A stretch of 11,771 nt of DNA from Acidiferrobacterales bacterium. Lineage in GTDB: Bacteria > Pseudomonadota > Gammaproteobacteria > Acidiferrobacterales > Sulfurifustaceae. The notes under the pieces are model-generated. The model made no database searches, was not told the DNA's origin, and saw only the letters and a program-made list of their open reading frames with translations. Both the position numbers and the translations under genes were made by a program. Where the stretch lies: the NCBI GenBank assembly GCA_015492195.1, contig WGFP01000151.1:1-11771 (forward strand), written 5' to 3'. Of this stretch, positions 1 to 6,994 are shown one piece after another (the first letter of the stretch is position 1; every line of letters begins with the position of its first letter).

Positions 1-579
1 CTTTCGGGCCGGCTGGCCGATGTCCTGAGTTATCTTTATCTCGCCTCGGCGGCGGTCAAACGCTTCGAGGACCAGGGCCGGCCGGCCGAGGACGTGGCGC
101 TGCTCGCCTGGGCCTGCGACGACGCCCTGCACCGCATTCAGCAGGGTCTGGATGGCCTGCTGAAGAACTTTCCCAATCGCTGGGCGGCGTGGTTCATGCG
201 CCGTCTCGTATTTCCGCTCGGGCGGTATTATCACGCACCGGATGACGCCATGGGGCGCGAGGCCGCGACCATCCTGCTTAAGCCCTCGGCCGCCAGGGAC
301 CGTTTGACCGCCGGGATTTTTATCCCGAAAGAGACCACCGAGGCCCTCGGCCGGCTTGAGGATGCACTGCCGAAGGTCATCGCCGCCGAGGTCCATGAGC
401 GGAAGCTGCAGGCGGTCGCCTACGCCCACCCGATTCTGAGCGGCGATCATGAGGCGTTGTTGCAGGAGGGCGTCCGGCAGGGCGTGCTTGACGCGCGCGA
501 AGCGGAAGTGGTGCGTGCGGCGCATCTCGCCCGACGTGCGGTCATTCAGGTGGATGATTTTGCGGCTGAGACGTTTTAA
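1..579 (+). CDS. fadE: Acyl-CoA dehydrogenase FadE, C-terminal part (5' end outside window)
   Basis: The frame is open from the first base and ends at TAA 577-579, giving 192 visible residues with no start. They match the C-terminal region of large FadE acyl-CoA dehydrogenases (the DUF1974 region; E. coli FadE is about 814 residues). Recognisable stretches are 'YLYLASAAVKRFEDQG', 'NFPNRWAAWFMRRLVFPLGR' and 'KPSAARDRLTAGIFIP', which are typical of this tail. FadE enzymes catalyse the FAD-dependent first oxidation of beta-oxidation, acyl-CoA to trans-2-enoyl-CoA, and are usually membrane-associated. The FAD-binding and catalytic domain lies upstream of the window, so activity cannot be judged here. 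The next gene, a thiolase, follows after 118 bp on the same strand, which fits a beta-oxidation cluster. The family call is firm; substrate chain length is unknown. Confidence 0.9.
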   Translation, partial: LSGRLADVLSYLYLASAAVKRFEDQGRPAEDVALLAWACDDALHRIQQGLDGLLKNFPNRWAAWFMRRLVFPLGRYYHAPDDAMGREAATILLKPSAARDRLTAGIFIPKETTEALGRLEDALPKVIAAEVHERKLQAVAYAHPILSGDHEALLQEGVRQGVLDAREAEVVRAAHLARRAVIQVDDFAAETF

Positions 580-594
580 CCGGGCGTCTGGGTC

Positions 595-600
595 TAGAAT
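595..600 (+). promoter_or_regulatory. Possible -10 box (TAGAAT) upstream of the thiolase gene
   Basis: TAGAAT matches the sigma-70 -10 consensus TATAAT at five of six positions and lies in the 118 bp gap between fadE and the thiolase gene. No good -35 hexamer is visible at the right distance; the region is 'acgttttaa' from the end of fadE. The gap is long for an operon, so a separate promoter is plausible, but the evidence is weak. I found no clear operator palindrome in this gap. Confidence 0.2.
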
Positions 601-687
601 ATGACGTATCGGCGCGGGGTGGCCGTCCACAGCGGTGTCGGCTTCCACTCCTGATCAAAGACGTGCTAACAAGAATACTCCTGGATC

Positions 688-692
688 GGAGG
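688..692 (+). promoter_or_regulatory. Ribosome binding site fixing the thiolase start at 698
   Basis: GGAGG lies five bases before ATG 698. An upstream in-frame GTG at 635 would add 21 residues that look nothing like a thiolase N-terminus, so ATG 698 is preferred. Confidence 0.8.
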
Positions 693-697
693 GCAGG

Positions 698-1996
698 ATG
701 TCCATAAATAAAGTATACGTGGTGGATGGCGCGCGCACGCCGTTTCTCAAGGCGCGCGGCGAACCGGGCGCCTTCAGCGCCGCGGACCTTGCCGTCGCCG
801 CCGGCCGTCCGGTACTCGCACGCATGCCGTTTGCGCCCACGGAGCTCGACGAGGTGATCGTCGGCTGCGTGATTCCGGCGCCGGATGAGGCCAACATCGC
901 CCGCATCATTTCCCTGCGGCTGGGTTGCGGCAAGCAGGTGCCGGCGCATACGGTGCAGCGCAACTGTGCCTCCGGCCTTCAGGCCGTGGCCGGCGCTTAT
1001 GAGCGCATTGCGCTGGGACAGGCGCAGCTTGTGCTCGCCGGCGGGACCGAAGCCATGAGCCGCGCGCCCATTCAATGGAATGCGGCGATGGCCCGTTGGT
1101 TGGCAAGCCTGCTGCGCGCGCGCAATGCGTTTGCCAGAGTCAGGGCCGTTGCGCGTTTTCGCACGTCTTATTTAAAGCCCGTTTATTCCTTGCTGTTGGG
1201 CTTAACCGATCCCGTGGTGAAACTGTCCATGGGCCAGACCGCCGAGGTCCTGGCCCATCGCTTTGCCATCGATCGCAAACAGCAGGATGCCTACGCGCTC
1301 CAGAGCCACCGGCGGCTCGCCGCGGCGTTCGACGGCGGCCACATGCAGGAGGAAATCGAGACGCTTTATGACACGCGCGGCAATTTTTACACGGAAGACA
1401 ACGGGCTGCGGCGCGACACCGACACGGAACAACTTGCCAAACTCAAACCCGTCTTCGATCGCAAGTACGGGCAGGTGACCTCCGGCAACAGCTCGCAGAT
1501 TACCGATGGCGCCGCCATGCTGATGCTCGCGAGCGAAGAGGCGGTCGCGCGCCTTCGTCTACCCGTTCTGGGTGAGTTGCTGGGGCATGCGTGGGCCGGC
1601 GTGGACCCGAGCCAGATGGGCCTGGGTCCGGTGCATGCCGTATCAAAGTTATTCTCGCGCTTGAAGGTCAAGATGAGCGACATCAAACACATGGAGCTTA
1701 ACGAGGCCTTTGCCGCGCAGGTGCTTGCCTGTCAGGCGGCGTGGGACAGCCCCGACTACGCACGTGAAGAGCTGGGGCTGGCCGAGCCGCTCGGTCGCAT
1801 GGACCCGGACAGGCTCAATCCCGAGGGCGGCGCCATCGCCTGCGGGCATCCGGTCGGCGCAAGCGGCGCGCGCCTGGTGCTGCACCTGTTGCATGCCCTG
1901 CGCCGTAAAGGCGGCGGCAAGGGGGTGGCCACCCTGTGCATCGGCGGCGGCCAGGGCGGGGCGATGCTGGTGCGTGCCAAAGGAGGGGCGGCGTGA
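698..1996 (+). CDS. fadI: Acetyl-CoA C-acyltransferase (3-ketoacyl-CoA thiolase), FadI type
   Basis: This 432-residue thiolase cleaves 3-ketoacyl-CoA with CoA to give acetyl-CoA and a shortened acyl-CoA. The N-terminal 'VYVVDGARTPF' is standard for the family. The nucleophilic cysteine is C90 in 'QRNCASGLQAV', followed by 'NEAF' at 335-338, H384 in 'CGHPVGASGAR' and the second active-site cysteine C414 in 'LCIGGGQGGAM', so all the family's catalytic residues are present. Residues about 125-175 form a long basic and hydrophobic loop. In trifunctional-enzyme thiolases this region contributes to membrane association (family knowledge; its role here is inferred). Its length is close to E. coli FadI (436 residues). 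It stops in a GTGA overlap with the next gene, a FadJ-type protein. The two therefore probably form the alpha/beta complex, in the same order as E. coli fadIJ. A biosynthetic acetoacetyl-CoA thiolase role is less likely given this partner. Confidence 0.93.
   Translation: MSINKVYVVDGARTPFLKARGEPGAFSAADLAVAAGRPVLARMPFAPTELDEVIVGCVIPAPDEANIARIISLRLGCGKQVPAHTVQRNCASGLQAVAGAYERIALGQAQLVLAGGTEAMSRAPIQWNAAMARWLASLLRARNAFARVRAVARFRTSYLKPVYSLLLGLTDPVVKLSMGQTAEVLAHRFAIDRKQQDAYALQSHRRLAAAFDGGHMQEEIETLYDTRGNFYTEDNGLRRDTDTEQLAKLKPVFDRKYGQVTSGNSSQITDGAAMLMLASEEAVARLRLPVLGELLGHAWAGVDPSQMGLGPVHAVSKLFSRLKVKMSDIKHMELNEAFAAQVLACQAAWDSPDYAREELGLAEPLGRMDPDRLNPEGGAIACGHPVGASGARLVLHLLHALRRKGGGKGVATLCIGGGQGGAMLVRAKGGAA
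1981..1986 (+). promoter_or_regulatory. Ribosome binding site for the FadJ-type gene
   Basis: A perfect AGGAGG lies six bases before GTG 1993, inside the last codons of the thiolase gene. It decides the GTG start and produces the GTGA stop/start overlap, a typical translational coupling arrangement. Confidence 0.85.
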
Positions 1997-4092
1997 CGGA
2001 TACCCCGGAAGACAAGGTAGACGCTCCAACGCCGCCCGCGGAAGGCGCCGCCCCGACGGCGCGCTTCAACCATTGGCGCCTGGAAGTCCGGGACGAAGTC
2101 GCCACGCTCACGCTGGACGTGGCCGGGCAATCGGCCAACGTGTTGTCACAGGAGGTGTTGCGCGAACTCGATCAGGCGCTGGTGGGGTTCGAAGCCAAGC
2201 CGCTGAAGGGCCTTATTATCGTTTCCGGCAAACCGTCCGGTTTTATTGCCGGCGCCGACGTCAACGAATTTGAAAAGATCACCGACCCCGCGCGCGCCGC
2301 GGAACTCGCGCGCGCCGGCCAGCACGTGTTCAATCGCCTGGCGGCATTGCCCTTCCCGTCCGTCGCGGTGATTCACGGGTATTGCCTCGGCGGCGGCCTG
2401 GAGCTGGCGCTCGCCTGCACCTACCGGATCGCCCGGGACGGCTCTGATACCCGCCTGGGCCTACCCGAGGTGCGCCTGGGCATCCACCCCGGTTTCGCCG
2501 GGACGGTACGCCTGCCCCGGCTGATCGGTCACCTGCGCGCCCTTTCCTTGATGCTGACCGGCCGCACCGTGAGGGCGAAAGAGGCGCGCCGCTTGGGCCT
2601 GGTGGACGACGTGGTGCCCGAGCGGCACTTGCTAAGGGCGGCTAATGTTTTTCTAAGCACCAAACCGGCAAGGCGCCGGGCCGTGTGGTTCCGCCGTGTG
2701 CCGGGGTTGGCGCCGCTGCGCCCGATGGTGGTCCGGGCGCTGACGCGGCAGGTGCAAAAGAAAGTCAATCCGGATCACTATCCGGCGCCTTACCGTATTC
2801 TCGAACTCTGGCAACGGGCCGCCGGGGAGGAACAGGAGGCGTTGTCGATCGGCGAGTTGCTGGTCTCCCGCACCAGCCGCAACCTGGTGCATGTCTTTCA
2901 GGTCGGTGAAGCACTCAAGCGCGAGGGAAACAGGCATCCGCATCACATCGAGCGGGTGCACGTGGTCGGCGCCGGCGTAATGGGCGCGGACATCGCCATC
3001 TGGGCGGCCTACAAGGGCTTTACCGTGAGCCTTCAGGACCGGCATGCCGAGGTGTTGGCGCGTGCCATGAAAAAGGCGCACGGGTTTTTCAAAAAACGGC
3101 TCAAGGAGCCGCGCGCGGTGCAAGCGGCCATGGACCGGCTGATGCCGGACTTAGCCGGTAACGGTTTGAAACACGTGGACCTCGTGATCGAGGCGATCGT
3201 GGAAAAGGTGGACCCCAAGCGCGAGGTGATCAAACACGTCGAGGACACGGCCCCCCCACAGGCGGTTATCGCCACCAACACCTCGAGCATCCCGTTGGAG
3301 ACGCTCGCCGAGACCATGCATGATCCCGCGCGCCTCGTCGGCCTGCACTTTTTCAATCCGGTGGCCAAAATGCAATTGGTGGAGGTTGTCCGCGGCGCAC
3401 AAACGGGCGAGGAGGCGCTCAACCGCGCGCGCGCCTGGGCCTGCGCCATCGGTCGCCTGGCGCTCGATGTCAAAAGCAGCCCGGGTTTTCTCGTCAACCG
3501 TATTCTCATGCCGTACCTGATCGAGGCCGTCACCATGGTCGAGGAGGGGGTGCCGCCCGCGCACATCGACCGTGCGGCCAAGGATTTCGGCATGCCCATG
3601 GGGCCGATCGAGCTGGCCGATACCGTGGGGCTTGATATCTGTCTCTCGGTGGCCGAGATGTTGTCCGGCCCCTTGAAACTTGAGGTGCCGGACAGGTTGC
3701 GGGAGCTGGTCGAACAGGGGCATCTCGGAAAAAAGACGGGACAGGGTTTCTATCAATTCAGCGCCAAGGGCAAGCCCAAGATTCCCGCGGCGAAAAAACA
3801 AGACGACGTCCCCGTCACGGAGCGGCTGATCCTGCGACTGCTGAACGAGGCGATTGCCTGTTTGCGCGAGGGCGTGGTCGAGGGCACCGACGCCGTGGAC
3901 GCGGCCATGGTGTACGGGACCGGCTTCGCCCCCTACCTCGGGGGACCGATGCGCTATGTCGAGAGTCTGGGCGAGACCGGCATCAGCCACAGCCTGTATC
4001 GCCTCTCCCAGGAATACGGAAAGCGGTTTGCCCCGGACCCGGGTTGGGCGCAACCGGAATTGTTCGGCCATCGTTCCCCGCGGGCGACGTGA
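1993..4092 (+). CDS. fadJ: Bifunctional enoyl-CoA hydratase / 3-hydroxyacyl-CoA dehydrogenase, FadJ type
   Basis: The 699-residue protein performs hydration of 2-enoyl-CoA and the NAD-dependent oxidation of 3-hydroxyacyl-CoA. The N-terminal crotonase domain (about 25-300) has the oxyanion segment 'GFIAGAD' (84-89). Its two catalytic glutamates are E137 in 'GGGLE' and E159 in 'GLPEVRLG'. The 22-residue distance between them matches E. coli FadJ and human HADHA, not FadB (20), which supports the FadJ assignment. The 3-hydroxyacyl-CoA dehydrogenase part has the Rossmann motif 'GAGVMG' (326-331) and catalytic H452 in 'LHFFNP'. The linker 'SSPGFLVNRI' leads into the C-terminal dimerisation domains, with 'GPIELADTVGLD' and 'GHLGKKTGQGFY'. 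I chose GTG 1993 because of its AGGAGG; an earlier in-frame start would lie inside the thiolase gene. It is coupled to the thiolase gene upstream, its expected complex partner. The first 20 or so residues are acidic and proline-rich and precede the fold. Confidence 0.94.
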   Translation: MTDTPEDKVDAPTPPAEGAAPTARFNHWRLEVRDEVATLTLDVAGQSANVLSQEVLRELDQALVGFEAKPLKGLIIVSGKPSGFIAGADVNEFEKITDPARAAELARAGQHVFNRLAALPFPSVAVIHGYCLGGGLELALACTYRIARDGSDTRLGLPEVRLGIHPGFAGTVRLPRLIGHLRALSLMLTGRTVRAKEARRLGLVDDVVPERHLLRAANVFLSTKPARRRAVWFRRVPGLAPLRPMVVRALTRQVQKKVNPDHYPAPYRILELWQRAAGEEQEALSIGELLVSRTSRNLVHVFQVGEALKREGNRHPHHIERVHVVGAGVMGADIAIWAAYKGFTVSLQDRHAEVLARAMKKAHGFFKKRLKEPRAVQAAMDRLMPDLAGNGLKHVDLVIEAIVEKVDPKREVIKHVEDTAPPQAVIATNTSSIPLETLAETMHDPARLVGLHFFNPVAKMQLVEVVRGAQTGEEALNRARAWACAIGRLALDVKSSPGFLVNRILMPYLIEAVTMVEEGVPPAHIDRAAKDFGMPMGPIELADTVGLDICLSVAEMLSGPLKLEVPDRLRELVEQGHLGKKTGQGFYQFSAKGKPKIPAAKKQDDVPVTERLILRLLNEAIACLREGVVEGTDAVDAAMVYGTGFAPYLGGPMRYVESLGETGISHSLYRLSQEYGKRFAPDPGWAQPELFGHRSPRAT

Positions 4093-4107
4093 CCCCGCTT
4101 CTCTAGA

Positions 4108-5805
4108 ATGGCGTTGGAAGAGGCCCCCACCTTATCGGATCTGTTTCTGGCGCGCGTGCGCGCAAGCCCCGACGCGCCGGCCTACCGTCAGCATACGGGC
4201 GAGACCTGGATCGATATCACCTGGCGTGACGCCGAGCGCGAGGTACGGCGCTGGCGCGCGGCACTGCGCAAGGAAGGATTAAAGGCCGGAGACCGGGTCG
4301 CGCTTTGCCTGTGCAACCGGGTCGAGTGGGTGTATTTCGATCAGGCCGCGCTCGGCCTCGGCCTGGTGGTGGTCCCGCTCTACTTCAACGATCGTCCGGA
4401 CAACATGGCGTTTTGCCTGAACGACGCGGGCGCGCGCCTGTTGCTGCTGGAGGACGGCGGCCTGTGGCCGCCGTTGCGCGATCAGGTGCAAACCGTCGAG
4501 CGCGTCGTGGTATTGGGCGGCGCTTCCGGTCGGGACCAACAGCTTGTTCCTGTCGATGCATGGCTGCCCGGGGAGGGGGAGGCGCTCGAACGCGGGCAGG
4601 CGGCGCCGGATGATCTCGCGACCATCGTCTACACTTCCGGCACCACCGGCCGTCCCAAGGGCGTGATGCTCACCCACCGCAATATCGTCAGCAACGTGCA
4701 CGCCGCCCTGAAGGCGATCCCGGTCCACGCTTCGGACCGGTTCCTGTCCTTCCTGCCGCTGTCTCACATGTTCGAGCGCACCGCCGGCTATTACCTGTCT
4801 CTCCAGGCGGGCGCCCAGACCGTCTATGCCCGCGGGATCAGCCTGCTTGCAGAGGATATTCGCGAGCAACGGCCCAGCGTCTTTATCAGCGTCCCGCGCA
4901 TTTTTGAGCGCATCCATGCCGCGCTGCAGGCGGCGATGCCCGCGGGTTCGCTCAAGCGCCGCCTGTTCGACAAGGCGGTGGACATAGGCTGGAAGCGTTT
5001 TAACCGAAACGCGGCATGGCATGAAAACCTGCTGTGGCCGTTGTTGCGCATGTTGGTCGCGGATAAATTGCGCGGGCGTTTCGGGGGTCGCCTGCGTCTC
5101 GTGGTCGTCGGCGGCGCGGCCTTCGCGCCGAATCTCGCCCGCGTTTTCATCGGACTGGGTTTGCCGATCCTGCAGGGATACGGCCTGACGGAAACCGCGC
5201 CGGTCCTTGCGGCTAATCGCCTGGGTGACAATGATCCGGTGTCGGTCGGCCGCGCGCTCGAAGGCGTTGAGCTTCGCTGCGATAAAAGCGGCGAATTGCT
5301 GGCGCGCGGCCCGAACATCATGCGCGGTTACTGGAACAACCCCCAAGCCACCGCCGAGGTGATTGATGAAGACGGCTGGTTTCATACCGGCGACCTCGCC
5401 CGCATCCGCGACGGCCGGGTGTATATCACCGGTCGCCTCAAGGAAATCATCGTGCTCAGCAACGGGGAAAAGGTTCCGCCCACGGACGCCGAGCAGGCGA
5501 TTCTGGCGGACAGCGTTTTTGAGCAGGTGATGCTGATCGGCGAGGGGCGCGCCAAGCTGGGACTTTTGGTGGTGAGCAGTATTGAGAACGAGGCGGAGCT
5601 GTGCGCGCGCGCCAACAGGCAACTCCATGGATTTCCCGGCTACGCCAGGATTTATCACATCGCCCGGCTCAGCGAACCCTGGACCGTGGAAAACGGCTTG
5701 TTGACGTTGACCCAGAAATTAAAGCGAAAGCAGATCGAGCAAAGGTTCGCCAAGGAAATCGAGGCCATGTATCAGCGGGACGATCTGTGCCGGAACGAGC
5801 ATTGA
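4108..5805 (+). CDS. Long-chain acyl-CoA synthetase (AMP-forming, FAA1 type)
   Basis: The 565-residue enzyme activates fatty acids with ATP and CoA, feeding the beta-oxidation genes upstream. All core motifs of AMP-forming adenylases are visible. The P-loop 'YTSGTTGRPKG' is at 175-185, 'LPLSHMFER' at 216-224 and 'QGYGLTE' at 356-362. 'GWFHTGDL' ends at 430, 'GRLKEII' follows at 442-448 and 'SNGEKVPP' at 451-458. The C-terminal 'LTQKLKRK' (534-541) carries the lysine region needed for adenylation. The 'NGEKVPPTDAEQAI' pattern is that of the FAA1/COG1022 branch rather than of E. coli FadD, so I give no symbol although the role is equivalent. The start ATG 4108 is 15 bp after the fadJ stop and has no clear Shine-Dalgarno sequence, so translation may rely on re-initiation. 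Preferred chain length cannot be read from the sequence. A MITE-like repeat begins four bases after the stop. Confidence 0.92.
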   Translation: MALEEAPTLSDLFLARVRASPDAPAYRQHTGETWIDITWRDAEREVRRWRAALRKEGLKAGDRVALCLCNRVEWVYFDQAALGLGLVVVPLYFNDRPDNMAFCLNDAGARLLLLEDGGLWPPLRDQVQTVERVVVLGGASGRDQQLVPVDAWLPGEGEALERGQAAPDDLATIVYTSGTTGRPKGVMLTHRNIVSNVHAALKAIPVHASDRFLSFLPLSHMFERTAGYYLSLQAGAQTVYARGISLLAEDIREQRPSVFISVPRIFERIHAALQAAMPAGSLKRRLFDKAVDIGWKRFNRNAAWHENLLWPLLRMLVADKLRGRFGGRLRLVVVGGAAFAPNLARVFIGLGLPILQGYGLTETAPVLAANRLGDNDPVSVGRALEGVELRCDKSGELLARGPNIMRGYWNNPQATAEVIDEDGWFHTGDLARIRDGRVYITGRLKEIIVLSNGEKVPPTDAEQAILADSVFEQVMLIGEGRAKLGLLVVSSIENEAELCARANRQLHGFPGYARIYHIARLSEPWTVENGLLTLTQKLKRKQIEQRFAKEIEAMYQRDDLCRNEH

Positions 5806-5809
5806 CCCA

Positions 5810-5946
5810 AGGAAGCTCTGATTAATTCCCGAACCGTCATTCCGGCGAAGCCTGTCCCGGACGCGATCCGGGAGCCGGAATCCATAAAGATCAAAGACCT
5901 GGATGCCGGATCAAGTCCGGCATGACGTAATTGACCAAAGCTTCCT
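5810..5946. repeat. MITE-like palindromic element with nested inverted repeats
   Basis: Outer arms 5810-5827 (AGGAAGCTCTGATTAATT) and 5929-5946 are inverted repeats matching at 15 of 18 positions. Inside them a second inverted pair starts with CGTCATTCCGG at 5835 and ends with CCGGCATGACG at 5927. Two perfect hairpins lie within: tcccgga/tccggga (5855-5861 with 5867-5873) and gccgga/tccggc (5905-5910 with 5916-5921). There is no coding capacity; the minus-strand translation reads 'HAGLDPASR' and 'GFAGMT', phrases I know as artefacts of interspersed 'gtcattccggc' repeats in many proteobacteria. No target-site duplication was found. It sits between convergent genes and probably acts as a transcription barrier. 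That it is multi-copy is inferred, because this window holds one copy. Confidence 0.75.
5855..5921. terminator. Possible bidirectional terminator hairpins between convergent genes
   Basis: Two perfect GC-rich hairpins (7 bp stem at 5855-5873, 6 bp stem at 5905-5921, each with a 5-base loop) lie in the only gap after the acyl-CoA synthetase gene. Neither is followed by a good T-tract, so they are not classical intrinsic terminators. No better terminator is visible in 5806-6036, and prmB converges on this gap from the other side. Confidence 0.35.
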
Positions 5947-5964
5947 AGATATTGCATCAGAAAA

Positions 5965-6024
5965 ACCGCCACGGCGCCAAGAACGCCAAGTTTTTGTCTT
6001 CATATTTCTTGGCGTCTTGGCGGT
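5965..6024. repeat. Inverted repeat of 'cgccaag' units
   Basis: The left arm GCCAAGAACGCCAAG (5976-5990) pairs with the right arm CTTGGCGTCTTGGC (6008-6021) with one bulged A, across a 17-base AT-rich loop. An outer accgcc (5965-5970) can also pair with ggcggt (6019-6024). Read on the minus strand, the right arm is CCGCCAAGACGCCAAG, the style of short intergenic repeat seen in many environmental proteobacteria. It ends 12 bp before the prmB stop and could serve as a 3' hairpin for the prmB transcript. It is non-coding. Confidence 0.65.
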
Positions 6025-6036
6025 GAATTTCTCGGG

Positions 6037-6942
6037 TTAGGCAAACATTTCAGAGTATTGCGTAAGTTGTTCGGCGGTCAGCAGGAACACGCTCTCATCG
6101 CCGGTGGAGGTGGTGAGCCACAGGAACGGGATGCGCGGGTATTGTGTCTGGAGCGCGACATGGCTGTCGCCGGTTTCCATCACCAGGAGGCCGGCGGGAT
6201 GGAGATGTTCTCCGGCCTGCGCCAGGATGCGACGTATCGTCTCCAGACCCTGCGTGCCGCCGGCCAGGGCCTGGGCGGGTTCATGGCGGTATTCTTCCGG
6301 CAGCGTCGGCATGGCGGCGTCATCGACGTACGGCGGATTGGTGAGAATGAGGTCGTAACGCTCGCCCGCGAGCTGCTTGAATAGATCCGATTCCACTAGG
6401 CGGACCCGCCCGGTTAATTCATGATTTTTGACATTGATGCGCGCGACTTCCAAGGCCGCTGGGGAAACATCGCTTGCGTCCACCCGCGCTTCGGGAAAAG
6501 CGTAAGCAGCGGCGATGGCCATGCAACCGCTGCCGGTGCACAGGTCCAGGATGCGCCGCACGCGGTTTATTTCGATCCAGGGCTGGAATTGCTCGCGGAT
6601 GAATTCGGCGATGTGCGAGCGCGGCACGATCACCCGCTCATCCACATAGAAACGCAAGCCGGCAAACCACGCCTCACGCAGCAAATACGCCGTGGGTTTG
6701 CGCGCGCTCACGCGGGCGTTGACGAGATCGCGGAGTTTGGCCTTTTCTGGCTGGGTGAGCGCACGTTGGTACTGTTGTGCCAGCGCGTCCGGGGACAGCC
6801 CCAATGCCCCGGCCGTCAACCAGGCGGCCTCGTCCCGTGCGTTGTCGGTGCCGTGGCCAAAACACAGGCCGGCATCGGCGAGCTGTTGCGCCACCCATAA
6901 TATGTATTCTTGGATTGTGCGCGGCGCGGTTCGGTGTGGCAT
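6037..6942 (-). CDS. prmB: Ribosomal protein L3 N5-glutamine methyltransferase PrmB
   Basis: The 301-residue protein is a class I SAM-dependent methyltransferase that modifies a glutamine side chain of ribosomal protein L3 (E. coli PrmB, 310 residues). The N-terminal helical domain contains 'FGHGTDNARDEA' (28-39) and 'FYVDERVIVPRSHI' (98-111), both close to E. coli PrmB. The SAM motif I is 'DLCTGSGC' (133-140), the acidic ribose contact lies in 'VDASDVSP' (154-161), and the catalytic 'NPPYVDD' is at 202-208. 'LPEEYRHEPAQALAGG' (214-229) distinguishes PrmB and PrmC-like enzymes from DNA methylases. PrmB is favoured over PrmC by the GHGTDN and DERVIVPRS segments. The start ATG 6942 has no clear Shine-Dalgarno sequence, and the frame upstream offers no better start. 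It lies 52 bp downstream of mdh on the same strand and is probably the last gene of that transcript. Confidence 0.94.
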   Translation of the reverse strand: MPHRTAPRTIQEYILWVAQQLADAGLCFGHGTDNARDEAAWLTAGALGLSPDALAQQYQRALTQPEKAKLRDLVNARVSARKPTAYLLREAWFAGLRFYVDERVIVPRSHIAEFIREQFQPWIEINRVRRILDLCTGSGCMAIAAAYAFPEARVDASDVSPAALEVARINVKNHELTGRVRLVESDLFKQLAGERYDLILTNPPYVDDAAMPTLPEEYRHEPAQALAGGTQGLETIRRILAQAGEHLHPAGLLVMETGDSHVALQTQYPRIPFLWLTTSTGDESVFLLTAEQLTQYSEMFA

Positions 6943-6994
6943 GGGCAGGGCATGAAAAGCGAATAAATCGGACGGCCTGGAGGCCCCTGCTTAA

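Noticed and set aside
635..697. N-terminal extension of the thiolase from GTG 635
   Set aside because: The extra 21 residues match nothing in thiolases, and ATG 698 has a strong GGAGG at the right distance.
4279..5658. 459-codon open frame on the minus strand opposite the acyl-CoA synthetase gene
   Set aside because: It lies entirely inside a well-supported gene with all catalytic motifs. Its translation has no recognisable domain and a composition typical of antisense frames in GC-rich DNA.
5772..5972. 66-codon minus-strand frame across the MITE-like element
   Set aside because: The translation contains 'HAGLDPASR' and 'GFAGMT', a well-known artefact of translating this kind of interspersed repeat. 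It has no ribosome site.
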